Source of the DNA: an uncultured Solirubrobacteraceae bacterium
Lineage (GTDB): Bacteria; Actinomycetota; Thermoleophilia; Solirubrobacterales; Solirubrobacteraceae
DNA: 9,160 nt
NCBI GenBank assembly: GCA_955652345.1
Contig: CATPBV010000049.1
Coordinates: forward strand, 1 to 9,160
Direction: 5' to 3'
Of the stretch, positions 1-7,170 are shown piece after piece. The notes beneath the pieces were generated by a model, which was not told the DNA's origin, did no database searches, and saw nothing but the letters and a program-made list of their open reading frames with translations. Numbering within the stretch: position 1 is the first letter of the stretch; each line of letters starts with the position of its first letter. The position numbers and the translations under genes were made by a program.

Positions 1-978
1 CCGCTCGCGTACCTCGGCGCCATCGTCGATGTGAGCCAGGATCGCTCGAGCGAGTGCTTGTTCGTCGCCGGGATGGACGACGTAGCTTTGATCGAGCGCA
101 AGGTCGGCTAGCCCGCCCAGCGCGGTGACGATCGCGGGCACCCCATATCCAGCCGCGACGCTTCCGACGCCCGACTGCGAGGCCTGGGTGTACGGCAGCG
201 CCGCGAGTGAGATCGAGGCGAAGAACCTCCAAAGCTCCGACTCCGGCAGGTACTCGCGCTCGACGGTCACCCTGGAATCGGCAAGCGGCAAGGTGGACTC
301 GCCCGAGCCGCGCACGCGTAGGTGCACCTCAGGGCGCTCCGTCCACACGCACGGCATCGCTCGAGCGAGCACTTCGAGGCCCTTGTATGGGGCAAGCCGG
401 CCGAAGAAGCCCACGGTTGGTCGTGGAGGCGGCTGGAGCGGCCGGGGCGCGATGTGAAGTCCGTGCGCGATCACTGCAGCTCGCTGCTGGGGATCGAGCA
501 CCAGCTGATCCCGGAGGCGCTCGCTGTGGACGACGATGACCGAGGCCCTGGCGCGCCACATGTCGCGCGAACCGTGCAGGAACCATCGCTTGCGGGCACC
601 CGGCAGAGGCTGGCCCGGGTGAGGCGCAGGATCGTGAAGCGTCAGGACGGTCGGCGGCCCGGCGAGCAGCGGCAGCATTCGCGGGTCGGTGCCGTCGTGC
701 ACATGCACGAGCTGCGGAGCGAAGCCCCTGACCTGACGGCGCAGGCGGAACACGGCTGCCGCTGCGCGCGGGTCCGACAGCCGGCCCGGCAGCTCCAGCA
801 CCAGCACGCCGGCTCTGCGAGCGTCCTCGAGCGCCCGCTCCCTCTCACTCGGGTCCCTGCCAAATTCTTCGGCGTGGGTGCGGCACACCAGCAGCACCTG
901 CGCGCCGGCGCGAGCGAGCGCCGCGGCCTGTGCGGCGGCGTACTTCAGGAACCAGTCGCAAGCCAGCGCAACGCGCAT
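1..978 (-). CDS. Glycosyltransferase family 4 (GT4, GT-B fold), C-terminus cut by left window edge
   Basis: Retaining GT-B glycosyltransferase, expected to add a sugar from a nucleotide donor to the growing lipid-linked repeat unit on the cytoplasmic side of the membrane. From ATG at 978 the frame is open for 326 codons to the window edge with no stop, so the last part (probably a few tens of residues) is missing. The N-terminal MRVALACDWF is a typical GT-B first strand; a Rossmann-like half follows (HVHDGTDPRMLPLL near 92-105, TLHDPAPHPG near 113-122). The donor half starts at GFFGRLAPYKGLEVLARAM (190-208), a classic GT4 signature. It continues with YLPESELWRFF (243-253), YTQASQSGVGSVAAGYGVP (263-281) and the GG loop at 288-289. 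It lies 10 bp after the wzy stop, with no clear Shine-Dalgarno sequence, so it is probably co-translated. The family call is firm; donor and acceptor sugars cannot be told from sequence. Confidence 0.9.
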   Translation of the reverse strand, partial: MRVALACDWFLKYAAAQAAALARAGAQVLLVCRTHAEEFGRDPSERERALEDARRAGVLVLELPGRLSDPRAAAAVFRLRRQVRGFAPQLVHVHDGTDPRMLPLLAGPPTVLTLHDPAPHPGQPLPGARKRWFLHGSRDMWRARASVIVVHSERLRDQLVLDPQQRAAVIAHGLHIAPRPLQPPPRPTVGFFGRLAPYKGLEVLARAMPCVWTERPEVHLRVRGSGESTLPLADSRVTVEREYLPESELWRFFASISLAALPYTQASQSGVGSVAAGYGVPAIVTALGGLADLALDQSYVVHPGDEQALARAILAHIDDGAEVRER

Positions 979-988
979 CGGCTGAGAT

Positions 989-2488
989 CTACGTGGCTGC
1001 GGCAGAGCCGCCCAGCGCCGGCACGCCTGGGACCGCGGGAACGCCCGCCGGCTTCGCGCGCATCCCGGCCACCAGCACGAATCCGCAGGCGATCCCGAAA
1101 ACAGCCATGGTGCCCGGGTCCTGGAGATACGTGCCCACGAGACAGCTCAGCAGAAGCCCGATCACCGACCCGATCCCGGCGGCGATCATCGCGCGATTGA
1201 CGGGGTCCGTATCGATGCGGACCTTTTTCAGCCCATAGGCGAGCACGATCCACGGAATCAACAGGAACGCCAGCGCAACCGGGACCCCCATGTCGGTCGT
1301 CAGGTGCAGGTACCAGTCCTCGACGTAGCCTCGATAACTGCCAAATACGTAGGCACCGTAGTTCTGATACCAGCCGACGCCGTACCAAGGATTGGCGGAG
1401 ATCGCGTCGAACGCGTGCGAGAACTCGTCAGCGCGCGCCTGGGCTGAGCCGGAGGCCAGCACCTGGGATGACAGAGCGCTTTGGGCGCGCTTCGTGACCT
1501 GCGTCGCCACCGCCGGAATGACCGCCGACTGGACGATGATCGCGAGCGTGATGGCGCCCGCGACCGCGATGATCAGGAACCGATGCCGCAGGCGCGGGCC
1601 CCCCAGCACCACGGTGACGAGCACCGCGACGACGAGGCCGAAGTACATGTTGCGGTTCAGGCTGACGCCGATCGCCCCGATCATCAGGCACAACGCGACG
1701 ATCCGCCCGAGGCGCCAGCGGTCCCTCACCGTGAGCACCATCGCGAGGGTGGGGACGGTCATCGCGTACACGAAGAACAGCCCAGGTAGGCGGATTCTCG
1801 AAGTGCCGGCGAGGCTCGGGTCGACCGATACGGAAAGGGCGGAACTGGGGTTGTAGTGCGTCAGCAGCGCCGAGAAGCCGCCCGAGGCGGCTGCCAGGAG
1901 CGAGAGCGCCGCCACGACCGCGGCAAACGCGATCGACGCGCCCAGCAGCTTGCCCCACAGCTTCGCGGATGAAAGCTCGAGCACCACGATCAGGGCCACC
2001 GCGAGGGAGGCGAGGACCTTGTATCCGGTGAGTGCCTCTCGGGCGCCGGCATGGCCCTGCAGGGCAAGCTTGATGCTCGGCACGAGCGCCAGCACCATCA
2101 GGAGCGCCAGGCCAGCGGAGAAGCGCCGCACTGCCGGTGGCCAGGTCCGCCATGGCCGTCGCCACAAGGTCCCTCCAACGGCGACGATCGCTGCGTAGTC
2201 GGCGATGTTCAATGGAGGATTGCCTGGCAGATGGGGCCGGGGCAGGACGTCGTACGCGAACACGGAGGCGAGCAGAGCGAGCAGGAGCATCAGGGCGGCG
2301 AGCGGGCGCGGAAAGACTGCGATCAAGAGCGGTATCCCGATCATCGCCTCCGCGGCAACCTTCCCGTAGTGGGAGATGGCCAGGCGACCCGCGAACAGGC
2401 CGACGACACACGCCAGCCCGACGAGCAAGATGGCGCCCGCGCGATTGTCCAGGCCGGGAACCCTTCTCGAGAACGAAGTCGTTGTCAT
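989..2488 (-). CDS. O-antigen ligase / Wzy-type polysaccharide polymerase, multi-pass membrane protein
   Basis: A 499-residue, very hydrophobic protein with about ten or more predicted membrane segments (for example 18-36, 46-60, 64-80, 124-138, 156-171, 181-200, 235-253, 262-276, 281-296, 303-325, 401-419, 433-453, 460-475). Between the last blocks is a long extracytoplasmic loop (about 330-398) with the Wzy_C / O-antigen-ligase pattern: SLNRNMYFGL (276-285, the usual conserved Arg before a membrane helix), then R352, ISANPWYGVGWYQNYG (363-378) and DWYLHLTTDMGVP (391-403). The family joins lipid-linked glycan units at the outer face of the membrane, either polymerising repeats (Wzy) or ligating a chain to an acceptor (WaaL type). 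With Wzx and a Wzz/BY-kinase next door, polymerase is the likelier role, but the sequence alone does not separate the two. The last 20 residues are Pro/Gly/Ala-rich and probably unstructured. ATG start 11 bp after the flippase stop, without a visible Shine-Dalgarno. Confidence 0.85.
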   Translation of the reverse strand: MTTTSFSRRVPGLDNRAGAILLVGLACVVGLFAGRLAISHYGKVAAEAMIGIPLLIAVFPRPLAALMLLLALLASVFAYDVLPRPHLPGNPPLNIADYAAIVAVGGTLWRRPWRTWPPAVRRFSAGLALLMVLALVPSIKLALQGHAGAREALTGYKVLASLAVALIVVLELSSAKLWGKLLGASIAFAAVVAALSLLAAASGGFSALLTHYNPSSALSVSVDPSLAGTSRIRLPGLFFVYAMTVPTLAMVLTVRDRWRLGRIVALCLMIGAIGVSLNRNMYFGLVVAVLVTVVLGGPRLRHRFLIIAVAGAITLAIIVQSAVIPAVATQVTKRAQSALSSQVLASGSAQARADEFSHAFDAISANPWYGVGWYQNYGAYVFGSYRGYVEDWYLHLTTDMGVPVALAFLLIPWIVLAYGLKKVRIDTDPVNRAMIAAGIGSVIGLLLSCLVGTYLQDPGTMAVFGIACGFVLVAGMRAKPAGVPAVPGVPALGGSAAAT

Positions 2489-2499
2489 CGACGGGCCCG

Positions 2500-4137
2500 T
2501 TAGTCCGCTGTCCTAGAAGAGGTCGCCGTCACGACGCCGTGCCCCACCATCTCCGATGATACCGGGGGTGCTTCTGAGGCGTGCCGGCGTGGCACACGCT
2601 CCAGGGCGCGCCGGGCGACCCACGACCGGGACCGCAGCCACGGGAGCCGTGCCAGTCGAGTCGCGACGTCGACCGGAAGCCGCCGAGCACGTAGCGCCCA
2701 AACGCCGCACGCCATGAGGTACAGAGCTGACAGGAGGACCAACGCGATCGCCCGTAGGCCGCGGCCATGGACAGGGTCGGTGTAGCAGAACGCCAACACC
2801 GGCAGCGCCAGCAGCGTGCAAATGACCAGCGGCGGCACCACTGCATCGATGTAGTCGCGGGCGGGGATCGAGAAGCGCCTGTGGACCAGGAAGACCTGGG
2901 CGAGAGCGCCGAGCGTGAGCGCCACTACGGTGCCGGCGAGAACCCCCCAGATGCCGAAGATCGGGGAGAGCGAGGCGGTGAGGATGATGTTCGCGACGGC
3001 TGCCGCGACCGAGCTGCGTGCGACGACTCCGGGCTCTCCGGCCGCCACAGCGAGCGCGTACCCGACCGCGGTGGAGGCGCCCATCAGGTACGCGGCGCAC
3101 AGGCACACCAGGATCGCGACGGAGTTCGGTGGCGCATGCGACAGCCAGACCTCGAGCAGCAGCGGAGCTGTCGCCATCAGGAGCAACATCGGGGGGAAAA
3201 CCAACGTCGCTGAGACCTCGTTCAGGCGGCGATAGCGCTCGCGAGCAAGTTCGGATCCGAAGTGCGACCTCAGCCAGGTGAGCTCGATGCTGATCGCCGA
3301 GGTGGCGTAGTTGGCGACCTCGCGAACGGCGATCGCGACCCGGTTTGCCAGCTCGTAGGCGCCTGCCGCGCTTGGCCCGACGGCGAATGCGATCACGACC
3401 TTGTCGGTTTGGTAGTTGACGAGCGCCGTCACCCGAACCAGCTGGTTCTTGATCGAGAACGCCAGGAACTCCCGCATCCTTCGGCGGTCGGGAATGGCGA
3501 ACGGGATCGGGCCCTCCGCGTGGATCACCACGATCGCTACGACGATCGGCCACAGCACTCCCGCCCCGGCGTTGGCGAGCGCGTACCCGGGGAGCTTCGC
3601 GCCGAGCGCGATCGAGCCGACGCTGGCGACGAAGTTGATCGCCGCGCCAATCGTGATGCCGATGTTCGGGGCGACCATTCGCCTGCGCCCGATCGGATAC
3701 GCGCAAATCACGGACATCGCCATCGAGCAACACATCAGAGATGCGCTCGAGCACAGGACGATGCGCATGTCGCTCGTGGAGATGCCACCCAGCGCGTGGC
3801 TCAGCAGCGGCGCGGCGGCGAACGTCACCGGTCCGAGCACCGCCGCAATCACGCCAACCGACAGCCACCCGATGGCCATGTACTCGCCGCACAGCCGACG
3901 GTCCGACTGATGCGCCGCGATGTATCGCGCCAGCGAGGCGCCCACCCCGAGATCGAGCAACGCTCCGTACTGGGCCAGAGCCCCGGTCAAGGCCCAGATT
4001 CCGAAGCGTCTGAGACCAAGGCCCTGAAGCACCACCGGGGCCGACAGGAAGCTGAACAGATAGGCGGCAAGCTTCGGGGCGGTCTGAGCCACCGAGTTCC
4101 TGACCAGGGACGACGGCTTGTCGCTCGAGATGCTCAC
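2500..4137 (-). CDS. Wzx-type polysaccharide flippase (oligosaccharide export, MOP superfamily)
   Basis: A 545-residue membrane protein of the polysaccharide-synthesis (RfbX/Wzx) branch of the MOP/MATE superfamily, which moves lipid-linked repeat units across the cytoplasmic membrane. It opens with a family-like N-terminus (LVRNSVAQTAPKLAAYLFSF, 11-30) and RFGIWALTGALAQYGALLDLG (44-64, partly membrane). The diagnostic central motif is at 245-269 (DKVVIAFAVG, then AAGAYELANRVA). About 12-14 hydrophobic segments follow the usual pattern, and the hydrophobic part ends near 483. The remaining ~60 residues are Arg-rich and then polar, a cytoplasmic tail of unclear role. The start is GTG at 4137, because no other in-frame start precedes the conserved N-terminus; AGCAGG just upstream is a weak ribosome site. 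It follows the BY-kinase after 129 bp and precedes wzy by 11 bp. Length is somewhat above the roughly 420-500 usual for the family, because of the tail. Confidence 0.87.
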   Translation of the reverse strand: MSISSDKPSSLVRNSVAQTAPKLAAYLFSFLSAPVVLQGLGLRRFGIWALTGALAQYGALLDLGVGASLARYIAAHQSDRRLCGEYMAIGWLSVGVIAAVLGPVTFAAAPLLSHALGGISTSDMRIVLCSSASLMCCSMAMSVICAYPIGRRRMVAPNIGITIGAAINFVASVGSIALGAKLPGYALANAGAGVLWPIVVAIVVIHAEGPIPFAIPDRRRMREFLAFSIKNQLVRVTALVNYQTDKVVIAFAVGPSAAGAYELANRVAIAVREVANYATSAISIELTWLRSHFGSELARERYRRLNEVSATLVFPPMLLLMATAPLLLEVWLSHAPPNSVAILVCLCAAYLMGASTAVGYALAVAAGEPGVVARSSVAAAVANIILTASLSPIFGIWGVLAGTVVALTLGALAQVFLVHRRFSIPARDYIDAVVPPLVICTLLALPVLAFCYTDPVHGRGLRAIALVLLSALYLMACGVWALRARRLPVDVATRLARLPWLRSRSWVARRALERVPRRHASEAPPVSSEMVGHGVVTATSSRTAD

Positions 4138-4266
4138 AGGCCTGCTCTGGCGAGGAAAGCTCGCCCATGGTCCCCGCCTCGGAGATCGAGCCTACCCGCG
4201 AGTTCAAACTAGCAGCATCGGCCGCAGCAGATGTGTCGCCCCGGGTGCTAATGCGGACGATTTCGC
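4138..4266 (-). other. 129-bp gap between BY-kinase and flippase genes
   Basis: This is the only sizeable gap inside the minus-strand series. It holds no credible ORF of its own; a frame open across it and into the flippase gene is an out-of-frame shadow of that gene. A TTGAAC hexamer (plus coordinates 4202-4207) resembles a -35 box, but no matching -10 lies 16-18 bp downstream. I see no intrinsic terminator with a T-tract. The hairpin at 4149-4165 is its one structured element. An internal promoter or partial attenuation here cannot be excluded. Confidence 0.4.
4149..4165 (-). promoter_or_regulatory. Small hairpin just upstream of the flippase GTG start
   Basis: On the minus strand GGCGAG-CTTTC-CTCGCC forms a perfect 6-bp stem with a 5-nt loop, ending 11 nt before the GTG codon at 4137 and directly abutting the weak AGCAGG ribosome site. 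There is no T-run after it, so it is not a standard intrinsic terminator. It could modulate translation of the flippase or protect a processed mRNA end. A short GC-rich stem like this can also arise by chance. Confidence 0.3.
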
Positions 4267-5841
4267 TCAGCGCAACCGCGACTTGGGCCGGCTCAGAAGC
4301 CCACGCCGGGGCGAGACCTCCGCGTCGGAGGGCTCGTAGTAGCCGTAGTACCCGTAGCGCCCGCCTGACGTGGGCTTGTACGAATTGACTACGACGCCGA
4401 GAATGTGGGCGTTCAGGCCACGCAAGCGTTTCATCAGGCGCGCGGCTTGGTCGCGATGGCTGACGCCGATGCGACTGATCAACAGGATCCCGTCGACCTG
4501 GTGGGCGAGCGGGATCGCATCGCTGACGACGCCGATCGGGGGGGTGTCGATGATCACGATGTCGTACATCGAGGCCGCAGCGTCCAGCAGTTCGACCATC
4601 CGCTTGCTTTCGAGCAGCTCGACCGGGTTCGGGGGAACCGAGCCCGCGAGCAGGATGTCGAGGTGCACGGGCCGTTCGCTGTGCTGAACCTGATCCGGCG
4701 TGACGACGAGCTCCCGAAGGCCCGCGTGGAGGTCCTGAGAATGACTCAGCAGCTCGGCAAGACCGGCGACCGATTCCCGGCCGATCAACCGCGTGAGGGT
4801 GGGCCTGCGCAGGTCGGACTCGATCAACAGGGCCTGCTTGCCGTCGGCCCGGGCCGCGGCCCGGGCGAGGTTCAGCGACACCATCGTCTTGCCCTCGCCG
4901 CTCTCCGCGGAGCTCACCATCACGACCTGGATGTTGCGGTCGACGTCGAAGTAGCGAAGCTGCGCCCGGATCATCAGGAAAGCCTCTTCGTCGCGCGGGG
5001 AGGGGATCCCACCGGAGCGGATCACGCTCGACTCCGGGACCATCCCGATCACCGGCACGCCGTAGACCTCCTCCACCTCCTCGGGGGTCTTCACGCGGCG
5101 GTCGCGCAGCTCGAGCACCCCAATCATCCCGCCGCCGACGAGCAGACCTAGCAGCAGCCCGAGGATCCCGTCGCGCTTCGGGTTCGGGTAGGAGGGCGAT
5201 TTCGGAACGGTGGCGGTCTCGACCGGGGCGGCGTTGCCGGTCTGGGCGGCCTGCAGGAGCTGGATCTTCTGCAGCTCTGCGATCAGCGGCTGCGCGATCG
5301 GGCCGCTTCGCTGTGACGTTGGAATCCGGCTCAGGTTCAGTGCGATTTGATCCGCGGTGGCCTGAAGCTGGTTGCGAGCAGTCTGCTGCTGAAACAGGAT
5401 GAATTGGTTGACATATGCATTCGCGATCTTTGCCGCCAGCGTCGGGCTCGGGTCGGTCGCGCTTACCGGCACCACATCGGATTGCGCATCGGACCCGACG
5501 TTGACGTCGGTCTTGACCTGCTCTACCGGTATGTGCAGAGATGCCGCGACGAGCCGTGGGATGGTCGGGAGCTGCACCAGGGCTTGCTCGGTCGCAGCCT
5601 GGCGTGTCGGGTCGCCGGCCGACACGCCGTAGGGATTGACTCCGGCGAGGGTCAGGTCAAAGCGCTGGTTGCTCGTGAACTGCACGGCCGCGGTAGCCGT
5701 GTACTTCTTCGTCTGTCGCGAAGACAGCACGTAGGCAGACATCGCGGCGATCACCGCGGTCAGCACTATCACCCACCAACGCCGCCTGAGCGCCGTCAGA
5801 AACCATGACCCGTCGCGCTCCCCTGCGAGCCGGTCGAACAT
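4267..5841 (-). CDS. Polysaccharide biosynthesis tyrosine autokinase (Wzz domain fused to BY-kinase)
   Basis: A 524-residue membrane-anchored bacterial tyrosine kinase and chain-length regulator. A short cytoplasmic N-terminus leads to TM1 (about 22-39), an extracytoplasmic Wzz-type domain (about 45-212), a Pro-rich stretch PKSPSYPNPK (213-222) and TM2 (about 225-244), the order typical of Wzz proteins. The cytoplasmic kinase follows: Walker A SSAESGEGKTMVSLNLA (310-326), Walker A' LLIESDLRRP (338-347), Walker B DIVIIDTPP (427-435). Its C-terminus carries a short tyrosine cluster, RYGYYGYYE (495-503), the expected autophosphorylation tail. Walker A' has Glu where the consensus has the first Asp. 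In this family cycling phosphorylation of the tail controls polymer length or assembly. ATG at 5841 is preceded by a good AAGGAAGG ribosome site. It heads the minus-strand series (flippase, polymerase, GT4) and is divergent from the sugar-nucleotide operon. No cognate phosphatase is in the window. Confidence 0.95.
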   Translation of the reverse strand: MFDRLAGERDGSWFLTALRRRWWVIVLTAVIAAMSAYVLSSRQTKKYTATAAVQFTSNQRFDLTLAGVNPYGVSAGDPTRQAATEQALVQLPTIPRLVAASLHIPVEQVKTDVNVGSDAQSDVVPVSATDPSPTLAAKIANAYVNQFILFQQQTARNQLQATADQIALNLSRIPTSQRSGPIAQPLIAELQKIQLLQAAQTGNAAPVETATVPKSPSYPNPKRDGILGLLLGLLVGGGMIGVLELRDRRVKTPEEVEEVYGVPVIGMVPESSVIRSGGIPSPRDEEAFLMIRAQLRYFDVDRNIQVVMVSSAESGEGKTMVSLNLARAAARADGKQALLIESDLRRPTLTRLIGRESVAGLAELLSHSQDLHAGLRELVVTPDQVQHSERPVHLDILLAGSVPPNPVELLESKRMVELLDAAASMYDIVIIDTPPIGVVSDAIPLAHQVDGILLISRIGVSHRDQAARLMKRLRGLNAHILGVVVNSYKPTSGGRYGYYGYYEPSDAEVSPRRGLLSRPKSRLR

Positions 5842-5850
5842 GAAACCGCG

Positions 5851-5858
5851 CCTTCCTT
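5851..5858 (-). promoter_or_regulatory. Ribosome binding site of the BY-kinase gene
   Basis: Minus-strand AAGGAAGG ends 9 nt before ATG at 5841. It is the clearest Shine-Dalgarno in the left half and fixes the start of the first gene of the series; the downstream flippase, polymerase and GT4 genes have weak or no such site. Confidence 0.7.
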
Positions 5859-5917
5859 CTTTCGATCGTCCTAATCCGCTCGCTGGGCGTCCAGCCCTGC
5901 CGCGCGAGCGGCCAGGG

Positions 5918-5950
5918 ATGATACAGGTTGCAGAGCTTTCGCCGCGTCAA
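5918..5950 (-). promoter_or_regulatory. Possible promoter for the BY-kinase series
   Basis: Minus-strand TATCAT (5918-5923) matches the sigma-70 -10 consensus at five of six bases and is preceded by TG. A TTGACG (5945-5950) resembles a -35 box, but the 21-bp spacer is too long for standard sigma-70 spacing, so only the -10 part is persuasive. Initiation near 5911 would give a leader of about 70 nt. Confidence 0.25.
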
Positions 5951-6019
5951 CGAGAAAGCGGCGGATCCCAGGCGGGACGGTCGACTGCGGCAGCTGGAGC
6001 GGCGGCCTTCGGGCACCGG

Positions 6020-6025
6020 TACACT
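6020..6025 (+). promoter_or_regulatory. Weak -10-like box for the sugar-nucleotide operon
   Basis: TACACT matches the -10 consensus at four of six bases and lies about 27 bp before the first possible start codons (6049/6052). No recognisable -35 is found 16-18 bp upstream. Suggested only by position and partial match. Confidence 0.18.
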
Positions 6026-6051
6026 GGTCACGTGGGCGGCGATCCGGGGTG

Positions 6052-7170
6052 ATGCCGCCATCCACGGGGATGACTGATTTCTCTCTTTCCGATGGCAGGT
6101 CGGCAGCGCAGCGATCGAACGGGCTGTGGCCTGAGGCTCCGCACCCCGGCCAGCTGGTCCTCGTTCCCGGGGGCGCGGGCTACATAGGTTGCGTGCTGGT
6201 CCCGAGGCTGCTCGATCGCGGCTACCGGGTCCGGGTGCTCGACCGGTTGTACTTCGGCGAGGAACCGATGGCCGGCTTCCGGGACCAGATCGAGTTGGTG
6301 GTGGCGGATGTCCGCGACATCCCCGAGGATGCGCTCGACGGCGTCGATGGCGTGATCAACCTGGCGGGCCTCAGCAATGATCCGACCGCGGAGTTCAACC
6401 CCGATGCCAACTGGCAGATGAACGCGCTCGCAACCGAGGCTCTGGGTCGAGCGTGCGTTCAGCGCGGGATCGAGCGCTACGTGTTCGCCTCCTCGTGCTC
6501 CCTATACGACGGTCTTCCTCCGGGGATGCACGCGGAGAATGCTGCGATCACGCCGAGGGCCGCGTACGCGACGTCCAAGCGCTACGGCGAGGAGCGCCTG
6601 CTCGAGCTCGTCGACGAAGGGCTTTGCACGGTGATCCTGCGCAACGGGACCGTCTACGGATGGAGCCCCCGCATGCGCTACGACTTGGTCGTCAACACGT
6701 TCGTCAAGGATGCGCTGCTGGCGGGCAAGCTCGTCCTGCACGGCGGCGGCTGGATGTGGCGGCCGCTGGTCGACATCCGCGACTGCGCGGACGCGATGAT
6801 CACCGCCTACGAGGCGCCCGCCGAACAGGTCCACGGGGAGATCTTCAATGTCGTTCACTCCAACTACCAGATCCGCGAGCTGGCGATGATCGTCGCCGGA
6901 TCGGTGCAGCTGATGGGGCGGGCGGTGACGCTGGAGGAGGTTCCGCCGCTCGAGCTGACCCGAGACTACGAGTGCGCCAACGCCAAGCTGTCGACCACCC
7001 TGGGATTCATCCCGCGGTGCTCTGTGCTCGAAGCCGTCAGCGACCTGCTCGAGCGCATCGGCTCGGCCGACCGCGCGCAGCTGACCGATCCGCGGGCGTA
7101 CAACATCCGCTGGCTCGAGCTGCTGCACGAGGTCAAGCCGGTCCTCGACGCGTTCTCTGCCGTCCTGTGA
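6052..7170 (+). CDS. NAD(P)-dependent epimerase/dehydratase of the extended SDR family
   Basis: A 372-residue nucleotide-sugar-modifying enzyme of the extended short-chain dehydrogenase/reductase family. Counting from the GTG at 6049, the NAD(P)-binding loop is VPGGAGYIG (39-47), NLAGLSNDP is at 104-112, the SSCSLY active-site segment is at 148-153, and the catalytic Tyr-x3-Lys is YATSK (173-177). RNGTVYGWSPRMRYD (198-212) resembles the family's substrate loop. It lacks the usual RmlB and GalE sequence patterns I would look for, so the exact reaction (4-epimerase, 4,6-dehydratase or ketoreductase) is left open. About 33 residues precede the Rossmann fold, which usually starts near residue 1. 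GTG 6049, ATG 6052 and ATG 6070 are all possible and none has a convincing ribosome site; 6052 is chosen as the first ATG. First gene of the plus operon, overlapping rmlD by 4 bp. Confidence 0.88.
   Translation: MPPSTGMTDFSLSDGRSAAQRSNGLWPEAPHPGQLVLVPGGAGYIGCVLVPRLLDRGYRVRVLDRLYFGEEPMAGFRDQIELVVADVRDIPEDALDGVDGVINLAGLSNDPTAEFNPDANWQMNALATEALGRACVQRGIERYVFASSCSLYDGLPPGMHAENAAITPRAAYATSKRYGEERLLELVDEGLCTVILRNGTVYGWSPRMRYDLVVNTFVKDALLAGKLVLHGGGWMWRPLVDIRDCADAMITAYEAPAEQVHGEIFNVVHSNYQIRELAMIVAGSVQLMGRAVTLEEVPPLELTRDYECANAKLSTTLGFIPRCSVLEAVSDLLERIGSADRAQLTDPRAYNIRWLELLHEVKPVLDAFSAVL

Larger units (their letters stand above)
5842..6051. promoter_or_regulatory. Divergent intergenic control region
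   Basis: About 210 bp between the oppositely transcribed BY-kinase series and the SDR-RmlD-RmlC operon, with no coding sequence I can support. It must carry the promoters for both units unless one is read from further away. The middle part contains relatively AT-rich patches (around 5916-5957) in otherwise GC-rich DNA. It holds a 6-bp inverted repeat CGCCGC (5940-5945) / GCGGCG (5958-5963), and two adjacent palindromic hexamers near the right operon: ACCGGT (6015-6020) and CACGTG (6030-6035). Any regulator binding is inference. Confidence 0.55.

Noticed and set aside
41..369. Repeated 14-mer ATCGCTCGAGCGAG (41-54 and 356-369) with a palindromic CGCTCGAGCG core
   Set aside because: Both copies encode Leu-Ala-Arg-Ala in helices of the GT4 protein using common GC-rich codons; coincidence of codon use is the simpler explanation.
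322..1200. Long plus-strand open frame over the GT4 and polymerase genes
   Set aside because: Its translation is Arg/Ala/Pro/His-rich low-complexity text without motifs, and it lies opposite two clearly recognisable minus-strand genes; typical antisense shadow in GC-rich DNA.
2513..4207. 564-codon minus-strand frame parallel to the flippase
   Set aside because: Same strand but another frame of the flippase gene; the protein is Arg/Gly/Ala-rich with no membrane segments, while the 2500-4137 frame gives a typical flippase.
3262..4212. 316-codon plus-strand frame opposite the flippase
   Set aside because: Highly charged, Arg/Asp/His-rich shadow with no domain pattern and no plausible ribosome site.
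4538..4544. Seven-G run in the kinase gene as a possible slippage site
   Set aside because: It encodes the Thr-Pro-Pro after Walker B in an intact frame; the run is short and explained by the conserved motif.
6453..7166. Upstream extension of the RmlD frame into the SDR gene
   Set aside because: The extension is Arg-rich shadow text, and GTG at 7167 directly precedes the conserved RmlD N-terminus and overlaps the SDR stop.
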